This document shows positions 8,088-16,085 of a stretch of 39,459 nucleotides of DNA, in pieces. The DNA is from Deltaproteobacteria bacterium (GTDB taxonomy: Bacteria; Desulfobacterota; Desulfarculia; Desulfarculales; Desulfarculaceae): positions 1 through 39,459 of the forward strand of contig JAHLLJ010000023.1 in the NCBI GenBank assembly GCA_020444205.1, in the 5' to 3' direction. The translations under genes were made by a program, and so were the position numbers. The notes beneath the pieces were generated by a model. That model was given only the letters and a program-made list of their open reading frames with translations, was not told the DNA's origin and did not search any database. Position 1 is the stretch's first letter. The number at the start of each line of letters is the position of its first letter.

Positions 8088-9964
8088 AAACCGGGCGAAA
8101 CCTGAAGGGGCCGCTGGCCCTGTTGCTGGTGCTGGCCGCTGCCGCGGCTTTGCTCTTGTCTGGGCTGGGCGACATCCCTCTGACCGACCGCGACGAAGGC
8201 GAGTACGCCGCGGCGGTGGGGGCCATGCGCTCCTCGGGCGATTGGCTGGTGCCCACCCTCAACGGCCGCTCGTATTTGGAAAAGCCTATCCTCATCTTCT
8301 GGGCCATGGCCGGGAGTCAGGCCCTGGTTGGCGATGGCGAGATCGGCGCGCGCCTACCCTCGGCTCTTGCCGCCTTTGCCATGGTCCTGGCCGTGGGGAT
8401 ATTGGTCTGGCGCACCGGCCGGCGGGCGTCCTTGGGGGCAATGGCCGCCGCGGCCTTGGCCTTTTGCCCCTTGTTCGTGCTGGTGGGCCGTGCCTGTCTC
8501 ACCGACGCCTTGCTCAGCCTGTGGACGACCCTGGCCTTGATGGCCGTGTTTCTGGCCTTGGAGAGTGAGGATGGCCGGGGCAAGGGCTGGTGGCTCGTCG
8601 CCTGGGCCGCCCTGGGCCTGGGTTTTCTTACCAAGGGGCCGGTTGCCCTGGCCGTGGTTTTGCCCAGCGCCGCTGTATATGCCTTAGTGCAAGGACGCTT
8701 TATATACGCCCTGCGCAACGCCCGCTGGCTGTGGGGCCTGTTGATCTTCCTGGTGATCAACCTACCCTGGTACGGCTTGGTGTGGTGGAAGCTGGGCGAC
8801 CAATTTATCGACGCCTTTTTCATCTCCCAGAACCTGCGCCGCTTCACCGAGATCTTGCTGGGACACGGCGGAGGCTTGGCCTATTACCTGCCAGTGTTGC
8901 TCTTTGGCGCCTTTCCCTTTGCCGCCGCCGCTCTACCTGAGCTGGGTAGGGCATTGTTTCAAAATCCAAGGGCCCAGCGGGAACTGGATCCCCTGAGCCG
9001 TTTGCATATGTTGGCCGCGGTGGCTTTGCTGGTGGTGCTGGTGGTGTTCAGCCTGGCCGCCACCAAGCAGATCAACTACATTCTGCCCGCCTTGCCCTTT
9101 ATGGCCATGTTGGCTGCTTGTCAGATAAGCCGTCTTGGCGAGGGGCGGGCCCATGGCCGCCTGGCCTGGCCGGTATTTTGGATCGCCCTGTGGGTTTCCG
9201 GCGGCGTCCTGGTGGTGGCCCTGGCCGCGGTTCCGGCGGCTTTGCCCCTGTTTTGGGACAAGATCCTGGCCTCCATACGCTTTGACTCCAGCGAGTACGC
9301 CCTGCCGTTGCGGGCTCCCATGATGGTGCTGTGGCCCCTGCTGGCCGCCTTGACCGGTGGGGTGGCCCTATACCTGGCTTCGTGGGCTGCCCGGCGCGAG
9401 CGCGGCCGCCTGCTGACTTGGTCTTTGGGGGCAGGCGCGGCCCTTTTCTGCGCGGTGGTGTTCCTGGGTATGTTCCCCCAGGCCGCCGGGGTGATACAGC
9501 AGCCGGCCAAGGACATGGCCCTGGAAGCGAAACGCCGGGTTGGAGAGCAGGCCCAGGTGATGACCTATGGTCTGTGGAAACCCAGCCTGATCTACTACAC
9601 CGGGCGCAATCTGCCCCGGATCAAGGTGGATCAGCAGGTGGCACTTGCCAAGAGGCTTTCCTCCGTTGATCCGGTATATGTATTCAGCAGGGTCCGTTTG
9701 CGCGACAAGTTGGCCGCCACGCCGGGATTTAAGATTTTGGACCAGCAAGAGGGTTACCTGCTTGGCGGCAATCAGGCGGCCCTGTACCAATGGAAGGGTG
9801 AAGCGCCACCGCCGGTGAACACCAACAAGCCCGCGACGGCACCCACCGAGCGGCCCGAAGGTCCCGGGCCCCAGGAAAAATATCAACCAGATACTCTAGC
9901 GCCGGACGGGCACAATCCTGCGGCTCCGGAGCAACCCAAGACCAAGGCCAAGGAAATCTTGTGA
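8084..9964 (+). CDS. ArnT-like GT83 family polyprenyl-phosphate-sugar glycosyltransferase 1
   Basis: A 626-residue multi-spanning membrane protein with many Leu/Ala/Val-rich helices. The first periplasmic loop has TDRDEGEYAAAV (Asp35, Asp37, Glu38), the acidic motif of ArnT/PMT-type enzymes, followed by YLEKPIL. Such enzymes take a sugar from a polyprenyl phosphate and attach it, usually to lipid A phosphates, on the periplasmic side. The ATG at 8084 overlaps the PAP2 stop (ATGA) and has AGAGG at 8071-8075; a longer upstream reading is less likely. The last 50 or so residues form an unusual Pro/Thr/Glu/Lys-rich tail that its neighbour lacks. The sugar donor is unknown. Confidence 0.88.
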   Translation: MKTGRNLKGPLALLLVLAAAAALLLSGLGDIPLTDRDEGEYAAAVGAMRSSGDWLVPTLNGRSYLEKPILIFWAMAGSQALVGDGEIGARLPSALAAFAMVLAVGILVWRTGRRASLGAMAAAALAFCPLFVLVGRACLTDALLSLWTTLALMAVFLALESEDGRGKGWWLVAWAALGLGFLTKGPVALAVVLPSAAVYALVQGRFIYALRNARWLWGLLIFLVINLPWYGLVWWKLGDQFIDAFFISQNLRRFTEILLGHGGGLAYYLPVLLFGAFPFAAAALPELGRALFQNPRAQRELDPLSRLHMLAAVALLVVLVVFSLAATKQINYILPALPFMAMLAACQISRLGEGRAHGRLAWPVFWIALWVSGGVLVVALAAVPAALPLFWDKILASIRFDSSEYALPLRAPMMVLWPLLAALTGGVALYLASWAARRERGRLLTWSLGAGAALFCAVVFLGMFPQAAGVIQQPAKDMALEAKRRVGEQAQVMTYGLWKPSLIYYTGRNLPRIKVDQQVALAKRLSSVDPVYVFSRVRLRDKLAATPGFKILDQQEGYLLGGNQAALYQWKGEAPPPVNTNKPATAPTERPEGPGPQEKYQPDTLAPDGHNPAAPEQPKTKAKEIL

Positions 9965-11664
9965 GCACTTGGCTGCAAAATCACGTATGGCAACGCCGCC
10001 TGTACATCCTCATTCTGCTGGCGGTGTGCGCGGCATTGTTCTTTTCCCTGGGAGGCATGCGCGACCTGTGGGAGACCGACGAGGCCCGCTACGCCGAGCT
10101 GGGCCGGGAGATGCTGGACTCCGGCTCCTTGAGCCATTGGATAATTCCCCGCCTGAACTACGTGATTTACCTGGAAAAGCCGCCTCTTTATTACTGGCTG
10201 ACCGCCTTGAGCTTTGCCGTTTTCGGAGTGGGCGAGGCGGCGGCCCGTTTTATACCCGCGCTATTCGGCACCTTGAGCGTGTTGATCGCCTTTGCTCTGG
10301 GCCGCGATATGTGGGGGGATGAAAAATCGGGCTTCTGGTCCGGGCTGGTGCTGGCCACCTCGCTGATGTTTTTCGTGTTGAGCCGGGTGATTCTGGTGGA
10401 TATGGTGCTGTGTTTCGGCATCATTCTGGCTGTATGGGGAGCCTGGAGCCTCAGGGCTGGGAAAGGCTGGGGGCTCTACGCCTTTTGGGTGGGCTGCGCC
10501 GTGGGCTTCCTTACCAAGGGGGTGCTGGGGCCCGGCCTGGCGGTCATGTCCATAGTGCTATTCGCCGCCCTGGCCGGAGAGTGGCGGCTGTTGAGGCGCC
10601 TGCTGGACTGGCGGGGCCCAGCCCTGTTTGTGCTGCTCACTGCCCCCTGGGTGGTGGCCGCCGCCCTGCTGCACAAGGGATTCATCACTTACTTTTTCTG
10701 GGATGAGCAGGTGGGTCGTCTGCTCACCAACCAGCACCAGCGCTTCCAGCCCTGGTGGTACTTTTTCGTGCTCATGCCTGGAGCTTTTTTCCCCTGGATA
10801 ACCCTGCTGCCCTGGTGCGTGGGCCGCACCTTCCCCCGCATGGAGTGGCGCAAGCCCGAAGCCCGGCCCTGGCTCTTGGCCGCGGTGTGGTTCCTGGGCA
10901 TGTTCATCTTCTTCACCTTGTCGCGCTCCAAGATGATGCACTACGCCTTGCCTATGCTGCCCCCCCTGGCCCTGCTTGTGGGGCGGCCTCTCAGCGGGGT
11001 GATGTCCTGGCCCCGTGGGGCCACCGCGCCCGGCGGAATCAGGGCCAGCCTCACGGTCTTGGCCGCTTTGTGCCTGGTGGTGGGTCTGGCTATGCTGGTG
11101 TTTCCGGCCATCAACCCAGACATAAGCTACAGCCAGGCCGGGGTGATACTCTTCCTCGGCCCCTTGTTCATGGCTCTGCTTGCCTTGGGGGTTTACCTCA
11201 CCCGCAAGCGCGCCTGGGCCGCGGCCATTGCGCCGCTGACCGTGTTCGCGCTTTTGGTGCTGGGTGCGGCGGAGGTAGCGCCCACCCTGGACCGTTTACG
11301 TTCGGTAGGGCCCCTGCTCAAACCCATTGCCGCCCAACTGAGACCTGATGACGTAGTGGCCACCTTGGGCGACTACTGGCACGGCGTGGCCTTTTACACC
11401 AAGAAGCGGGTGCTGGTGGCCGACAACTGGGGAGAGCTGGACTTCGGGCGGCGTCTGGACCCACAACGGGACAAATGGTTCTTGCAAGGCAACCGGAGCT
11501 TGCTCAAGGTCATGGCTGGTGACAAAAGGGTGTTTGTCATTGCCAAGAACGACCGCTGGGAACGCCTTCATGCCCTGGCTCAAAAACGCAAGCATGCTCT
11601 GCCGTTATTTCCTTGGGCCACGGCGGGCGACAAGACCCTGTTCAGCAACCGTCCGCGCAGCTGA
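9961..11664 (+). CDS. ArnT-like GT83 family polyprenyl-phosphate-sugar glycosyltransferase 2
   Basis: This is a second GT83 protein, 567 residues, starting at a GTG that overlaps the previous stop by four bases. The first helix (about 13-30) leads into LWETDEARYAELGREML, with Asp40 and Glu41 in the canonical ArnT acidic motif, then LEKPPLYYW. About a dozen hydrophobic segments are followed by a soluble C-terminal domain from about residue 430. It is closer to textbook ArnT than its partner: the WETDEARY wording matches the family. The two are diverged paralogues, so they may use different donors or acceptor positions. The probable role is lipid A sugar decoration in the periplasm. Confidence 0.88.
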   Translation: MSTWLQNHVWQRRLYILILLAVCAALFFSLGGMRDLWETDEARYAELGREMLDSGSLSHWIIPRLNYVIYLEKPPLYYWLTALSFAVFGVGEAAARFIPALFGTLSVLIAFALGRDMWGDEKSGFWSGLVLATSLMFFVLSRVILVDMVLCFGIILAVWGAWSLRAGKGWGLYAFWVGCAVGFLTKGVLGPGLAVMSIVLFAALAGEWRLLRRLLDWRGPALFVLLTAPWVVAAALLHKGFITYFFWDEQVGRLLTNQHQRFQPWWYFFVLMPGAFFPWITLLPWCVGRTFPRMEWRKPEARPWLLAAVWFLGMFIFFTLSRSKMMHYALPMLPPLALLVGRPLSGVMSWPRGATAPGGIRASLTVLAALCLVVGLAMLVFPAINPDISYSQAGVILFLGPLFMALLALGVYLTRKRAWAAAIAPLTVFALLVLGAAEVAPTLDRLRSVGPLLKPIAAQLRPDDVVATLGDYWHGVAFYTKKRVLVADNWGELDFGRRLDPQRDKWFLQGNRSLLKVMAGDKRVFVIAKNDRWERLHALAQKRKHALPLFPWATAGDKTLFSNRPRS

Positions 11665-11703
11665 CCGGCTCGATCAACCCCATAGCTAACAGGCCGGGGC
11701 AAC

Positions 11704-11732
11704 TTGATTTATGCCCCTTTGCCTGCCATAGT
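11704..11732 (+). promoter_or_regulatory. possible internal sigma70 promoter ahead of the GT2 gene
   Basis: In the 117-base gap after the second GT83 gene, TTGATT (11704-11709) and CATAGT (11727-11732) are 17 bases apart. Each matches four of six consensus bases. The gap is long compared with the overlapping genes on either side, which argues for a local control point. No terminator is evident here. This is a weak call. Confidence 0.33.
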
Positions 11733-11781
11733 ATAAACCCGCGAACAGCGAGTTTTGGCATCACCCAAGGCGGAGAGGCAC

Positions 11782-12741
11782 ATGCCCCCGGCAGCCACGG
11801 AAAACCAGCCCTACCTATCGGTGGTTATCCCCGTTTTCAACGAAGAGGACAACCTGACGGAGCTTCACGCCCGCCTGGCGTTGACCCTGAACGCCTCCCC
11901 TTGGGATTGGGAGGTGCTTTATGTGGACGACGGCTCCAAGGACACCTCCTGGAAGCTATTGTGCCGTTTTCAGGAGCAAGACTCCCACGTGCGCCTGGTG
12001 CGCTTCAATCGCAACTACGGGCAGCACATGGCGATCTTCGCGGGCTTTGAAAGGGTGCGGGGCCAGGTGGTGGTGACCCTGGACGCGGACCTGCAAAACC
12101 CCCCGGAAGAAGTGCCCAAGCTGGTTAACAAGCTGGAAGAGGGCTTTGACGTGGTCAGTGGTTGGCGGCAAAACCGCCACGACTCGGTGCTGCGCAAGAT
12201 ACCCACTTGGTTGGTGGCCAAGATTACCAGCCGGGTAGTGGGGGTGCAGCTCAAGGACTACGGCTGCATGCTCAGAGCCTACCGTAGCGAGGTGGTGGAG
12301 GCCATGAGCGCTTCCCAAGAATCATCTTCTTATATCCCCGCCCTGGCCAACCTCTACGCGGCCAATGTGGCCGAGATTCCCGTGGCGCATGCCGAGCGTG
12401 CGGCGGGCGAGTCCAAGTATGGACTGTTCCAGCTCATCAAGCTCAACTTTGACCTGATGACCGGTTTTTCGGTGCTGCCCATCCAGATGGTCAGTGTTCT
12501 GGGAGTGCTCATCGCCCTTATCGGTCTGGGATTTGGTTTGTTTTTGTTCATCCGCCGTCTGGTGGTGGGCCCGGAAGTGGGGGGGGTGTTCACCCTGTTT
12601 GCCATCCTCTTCGTCTTCGTGGGCCTGCAAATCCTGGTGGTGGGGCTTACGGGTGAGTACCTGGGCCGTATCTACCGCGAGGTTCGCCGACGGCCGCGAT
12701 TTGTCATCCGTGAGACCAGGGACTCCGAAGCCGGGTCGTAA
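11782..12741 (+). CDS. arnC: ArnC-like GT2 undecaprenyl-phosphate sugar transferase
   Basis: The 319 residues comprise a GT-A catalytic domain (about 10-230) and two C-terminal membrane helices (about 232-262 and 270-292). Motifs are VVIPVFNEEDNL, DDGS (49-52) and LDADLQNPPEE (from residue 100), plus RNYGQHMAIFAGF and the closing GEYLGRIYREVRRRPRFV. Similarity to ArnC as remembered is extensive, including DYGCMLRAYR and HAERAAGESKY. The enzyme loads a sugar on undecaprenyl phosphate in the cytoplasm. The donor may be UDP-Ara4FN (ArnC) or a UDP-HexNAc (FlmF2/LgmB type), and no ArnA or ArnB is nearby. ATG 11782 with GGAGAGG (11772-11778) is preferred over a TTG 27 bases earlier. Confidence 0.88.
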   Translation: MPPAATENQPYLSVVIPVFNEEDNLTELHARLALTLNASPWDWEVLYVDDGSKDTSWKLLCRFQEQDSHVRLVRFNRNYGQHMAIFAGFERVRGQVVVTLDADLQNPPEEVPKLVNKLEEGFDVVSGWRQNRHDSVLRKIPTWLVAKITSRVVGVQLKDYGCMLRAYRSEVVEAMSASQESSSYIPALANLYAANVAEIPVAHAERAAGESKYGLFQLIKLNFDLMTGFSVLPIQMVSVLGVLIALIGLGFGLFLFIRRLVVGPEVGGVFTLFAILFVFVGLQILVVGLTGEYLGRIYREVRRRPRFVIRETRDSEAGS

Positions 12742-12743
12742 TT

Positions 12744-13691
12744 ATGGTCGCTAACCGGTCCGAGCCTTCAGCGGCCGACACCCGCCTGGTTCTAAAAGTA
12801 GACATCGACACCAAGGTGGGCCTGCTTTCCGGAGTGCCTCGCCTAATGGATATATTCCACAAGGCCGGGGTGAAGGCCTCCTTTTACATCTCCATGGGGC
12901 CTGACCATTCGGGCCGCGCCCTGGCTCGCCTGGTAAAGCCGGGATTTTTGCGAAAGCAGCTGCGCTCCGATGCGGCCGGTGCCTACGGTATCACCACCAT
13001 GCTCTATGGCGTGGCCTTGCCCGGCCCCATCATCGCCCAGGCCGCTCCGCATCTTTTCCACGAGCTGCTTTCCCAGGGCCACGAGGTAGGGTTGCACGGC
13101 TGGGACCATGTTTTCTGGCACGACCGCATGCGCCATCTGCCCGAGCCCCGCATTCGCTCTCATCTGGGGCGTGCCTGGCGGCTATACAAGCAGATCACCG
13201 GAATGGCGCCGGCCAGCTTTGCCTCGCCTGGTTGGCAGATAACCCCCACCGCTTATCAGGCTCTGGCCGACATGGGCATCAGCCACGTGTCTTGCGCCAG
13301 GGGGCGCACCCCTTTCCGGCCCCTGGCGGGTGGCCGCGCCTTGCCCTTGGTGGAGTTGCCCACCACCATGCCCACCCTGGATGAGATATTGGGCCGTGAC
13401 GGTGTAACCCTGGACACCGCCGCCGCCTGGCTGGCCGACCAGGTGCGCCCCGGCGAGCTCAACGTGTACACCCTGCACGGTGAGGTGGAGGGCAGGGCCC
13501 AGGCCCCGGTGCTGCAGAGCCTCATCGCCCGCTTGCAGGATAGGGGAGTGAGTTTCCCTCGCCTGGTGGATGCCGCCGCCCAGGAAGCCGCAAAGGGCGT
13601 GCCTGTGGACAAGGTAGTGTGGGCTCAGGCTTTGGGACGGGCCGGAGACCTGGCCTGGCAAGCCTCGGACCTGGCAGGGGGCGAGGCATGA
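12744..13691 (+). CDS. arnD: ArnD/NaxD-like polyprenyl-phosphate-sugar deacylase (polysaccharide deacetylase fold)
   Basis: A 315-residue NodB-type deacetylase. Metal and catalytic positions visible are Asp20-x-Asp22 in VDIDTKVG and HxxxH at His118/His122 (GLHGWDH). Many ArnD-specific words are present: GVPRLMDIF, LVKPGFLRKQLRSDAA, TPFRP, TLDEILGRDGV and TLHGEVEG. ArnD deformylates undecaprenyl-P-Ara4FN, and its relative NaxD deacetylates undecaprenyl-P-GalNAc in Francisella and Bordetella. It follows the ArnC-like gene after two bases, so the two act in sequence on the same carrier-linked sugar. The sequence alone does not decide the sugar. Its stop overlaps the waaA start. Confidence 0.88.
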   Translation: MVANRSEPSAADTRLVLKVDIDTKVGLLSGVPRLMDIFHKAGVKASFYISMGPDHSGRALARLVKPGFLRKQLRSDAAGAYGITTMLYGVALPGPIIAQAAPHLFHELLSQGHEVGLHGWDHVFWHDRMRHLPEPRIRSHLGRAWRLYKQITGMAPASFASPGWQITPTAYQALADMGISHVSCARGRTPFRPLAGGRALPLVELPTTMPTLDEILGRDGVTLDTAAAWLADQVRPGELNVYTLHGEVEGRAQAPVLQSLIARLQDRGVSFPRLVDAAAQEAAKGVPVDKVVWAQALGRAGDLAWQASDLAGGEA

Positions 13692-14977
13692 AGCGCGCCT
13701 TGTACAGCCTGGCCCTGGGATTGGGGACAGTGGCAGCCTCGCCGTTCATAGCCGCCCGCCTGGCCCGGCCGCCCAAACGCGGTGCCACCTTGGCCCGCCT
13801 GGGCCTGGGGCCTATGGCCAAGCCCAGCCCTTTGGAGCCCGGCGGCATCTGGCTGCATGCCCTGAGTGTGGGTGAGTCGGTATCTGCCCTGCCTTTGGTG
13901 CGCGGCCTGCGCGAGCGCTTCCCCAACAAGCCAATTGCCTTTTCCTGCGGCACGGGCCAGGGTTTGGTCACCGCGCAAGACAAGCTGGGCGATCAAGTGG
14001 ACGCCACTTTCATCCGCCCTTTGGAGCTGCCCTGGGCTATGCGCCCGGTTATGAAAGCCCTACGGCCCGGCCTGGCCATCCTGGTGGAGGGCGACCTGTG
14101 GCCTGGATGGCAATGGGCTCTGGCCGAGCAGGGAGTGCCACGCATGCTGGTCAACGGCAGGGTGAGCCCCCGCACCCTCAGAGGCTATCGCCGTCTGGGG
14201 CCTTTGGCCCGGGAGCTGTGGCGGGGTTTTGATCAGGTGTTGGTGCAGACCGCCACGGACCGGGAGCGCCTGCTCAGCGTGGGGGTAAGTGCGGACAAGG
14301 TTCAGGTGGGCGGCAACCTCAAGTTCGACAGTGCCCCTGCGGCCTTGGATGAAGCCCAGCGTGGTGCTTTAGCCGACGAGTTGGGTTTGGCCGATCGTAA
14401 GGTTTTGGTGGCCGGGTCCACCCACGCTGGGGAAGAAGAGCCCTGCCTGGACGCCTTTGTTCAGCTAAAGGATCGCGTGCCCGGGCTGGCTCTGCTCATC
14501 GCTCCCCGGGAGGTAGAGCGGGGCGGGGCGGTGGCCCGCCTGGCCCAAGAGCGCGGGCTCAGCGCGGCCCGGCTCTCCCAGGGGCAGGCGCCAAAAGACA
14601 GCCAAGTGGTGGTGCTGGACCTGCTGGGCAAGCTGGCCGCTGCCTATGCCCTGGGCGCGGCAGCCTTTGTGGGCGGCTCCCTGGTGTCCGTGGGCGGGCA
14701 CAATCTCTTGGAGCCCGCCGCCCAGGGGGTGCCCGTGGTGTTTGGGCCCATCACCCACAACTTTTTAGAGATGGCCCGCGACCTGGAAGCAGCCGGAGGA
14801 GGCTTGCGCATCAACTCTGGTGCGGAGCTGGCCCAGGCCTGGGGTGGGTTGCTGGAGCGCCCGGAAGAAGCACAGGCCATGGGCCAGGCGGCGCGCAATT
14901 TCGTGGAGGCGCATCACGGCGCGGTGGAGAGGGCGGTGTCCACGGCGGCCATGCTTTTGGAGAACGGCCGTGCCTAG
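13688..14977 (+). CDS. waaA: 3-deoxy-D-manno-octulosonic acid (Kdo) transferase
   Basis: The 429-residue GT30 enzyme attaches Kdo from CMP-Kdo to lipid IVA at the cytoplasmic face. An N-terminal hydrophobic anchor (about 1-25) is followed by IWLHALSVGES with the catalytic Glu63, ILVEGDLWPGW (the family ETELWP region, here EGDLWP), LVNGRVSPRT, VGGNLKFD and GGHNLLEPAAQGVPVVFGP. The ATG at 13688 overlaps the deacylase stop (ATGA), and a longer upstream reading would run into the previous gene. Whether it adds one, two or more Kdo residues cannot be read from sequence. Confidence 0.95.
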   Translation: MKRALYSLALGLGTVAASPFIAARLARPPKRGATLARLGLGPMAKPSPLEPGGIWLHALSVGESVSALPLVRGLRERFPNKPIAFSCGTGQGLVTAQDKLGDQVDATFIRPLELPWAMRPVMKALRPGLAILVEGDLWPGWQWALAEQGVPRMLVNGRVSPRTLRGYRRLGPLARELWRGFDQVLVQTATDRERLLSVGVSADKVQVGGNLKFDSAPAALDEAQRGALADELGLADRKVLVAGSTHAGEEEPCLDAFVQLKDRVPGLALLIAPREVERGGAVARLAQERGLSAARLSQGQAPKDSQVVVLDLLGKLAAAYALGAAAFVGGSLVSVGGHNLLEPAAQGVPVVFGPITHNFLEMARDLEAAGGGLRINSGAELAQAWGGLLERPEEAQAMGQAARNFVEAHHGAVERAVSTAAMLLENGRA

Positions 14978-16085
14978 CCGGTCCGAAGCCCTTTGGCGCA
15001 GGGTGCTGGGCGACGAGCCCGGACCCCGCTGGCTGGGTGCCCTGCGGGCAGCGGCCACGGCGGGCAGTTGGCTTTATGGGGCCGGAGTGTGGCTCAACAA
15101 CACTGCTTTTGATCTTGGCTTCAAGCCCTCGCGCTGCCTGCCCGTGCCGGTGATAGGAGTGGGCAATCTGGCAGTGGGCGGCACCGGGAAAACTCCGTTG
15201 ACCATGGCTGTGGTGCGGGCCTTGGAAGAAATGGGCTTGCCCGCCGGGGTGATCAGCCGGGGCTATGGCCGCCAGGGCAAGGAGCCCTTGCTGGTAAGCG
15301 ACGGCAAGAACATCCTGGCCGACGTCGATCAGACAGGCGACGAGCCTCTGCTCCTGGCCCGGCGCTTGAACGTGCCAGTGGCCGTGGGAGCCTCGCGTTA
15401 TCAGGCCGGTGAGCTGCTCCTGCAAAAGTGCGGGCCACGAGTGCTGGTGGGTGATGACCTGCTGCAGCACCGCGCCCTGTGGCGCGACCTCAACCTGGTG
15501 GCCTTGGATGCGTCCGATCCCCTGGCCGGGGAGCGTTTGTTGCCGCGAGGCCGCTTGCGCGAGGGACCGGCAGCCCTGGCGCGGGCCCAGGCGGTGGTGC
15601 TGACCAGGGTGCGGGACGCGGCCCAGGCCAGACAAGCCAGGGAGTCGTTGGCCTGGCGCATGGGGGACAAGCCCATCCTGGCCTGCCGCTATCGTTTGGA
15701 AGGTCTGGAGCTGGCCCGGGAGGGCCTTGCCCTACCCGAGAATGAGTGGAGAGGGGAGCCGGTATATGCCTTCTGCGGCCTGGCCCGGCCCGAAAGCTTC
15801 CGCGCCAGCTTGCGCCAGAGCGGACTCACTGTTTTGGGTTTGGAGTCATTCGGCGATCACCACCGCTTTAACACGGGAGAGCTGACCGGGCTTTGGGCCC
15901 GCGCCCAGACCCTTTCGGCCAAAGCCCTGGTGTGCTCGGGCAAGGACGCGGTGCGCCTGCCTGCCGGCCTGCCCAAAGACATTCCCGTGTGGAGCACCCG
16001 CCTTAGCCTGGAGTTCATGGACGGCCCCCAAGCCTTTTCGCGTCTGCTCAGCCACGCGCTTTCCGGTTGGGAGGGCGTGCGATGA
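14970..16085 (+). CDS. lpxK: tetraacyldisaccharide 4'-kinase
   Basis: This 371-residue membrane-associated P-loop kinase phosphorylates the 4'-position of the lipid A disaccharide. The P-loop is VGNLAVGGTGKTP (GGTGKT at 70-75), followed by VISRGYGR (94-101). The usual DDGLQH/DDGFQH motif reads DDLLQH (162-167), with the glycine replaced by leucine, while both aspartates and the Gln-His are kept. GTG 14970 has GGAG (14959-14962) seven bases upstream and overlaps waaA by eight bases. Much longer readings would lie inside waaA. The last base pairs overlap the acyltransferase gene (ATGA). Confidence 0.94.
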   Translation: MPSRSEALWRRVLGDEPGPRWLGALRAAATAGSWLYGAGVWLNNTAFDLGFKPSRCLPVPVIGVGNLAVGGTGKTPLTMAVVRALEEMGLPAGVISRGYGRQGKEPLLVSDGKNILADVDQTGDEPLLLARRLNVPVAVGASRYQAGELLLQKCGPRVLVGDDLLQHRALWRDLNLVALDASDPLAGERLLPRGRLREGPAALARAQAVVLTRVRDAAQARQARESLAWRMGDKPILACRYRLEGLELAREGLALPENEWRGEPVYAFCGLARPESFRASLRQSGLTVLGLESFGDHHRFNTGELTGLWARAQTLSAKALVCSGKDAVRLPAGLPKDIPVWSTRLSLEFMDGPQAFSRLLSHALSGWEGVR

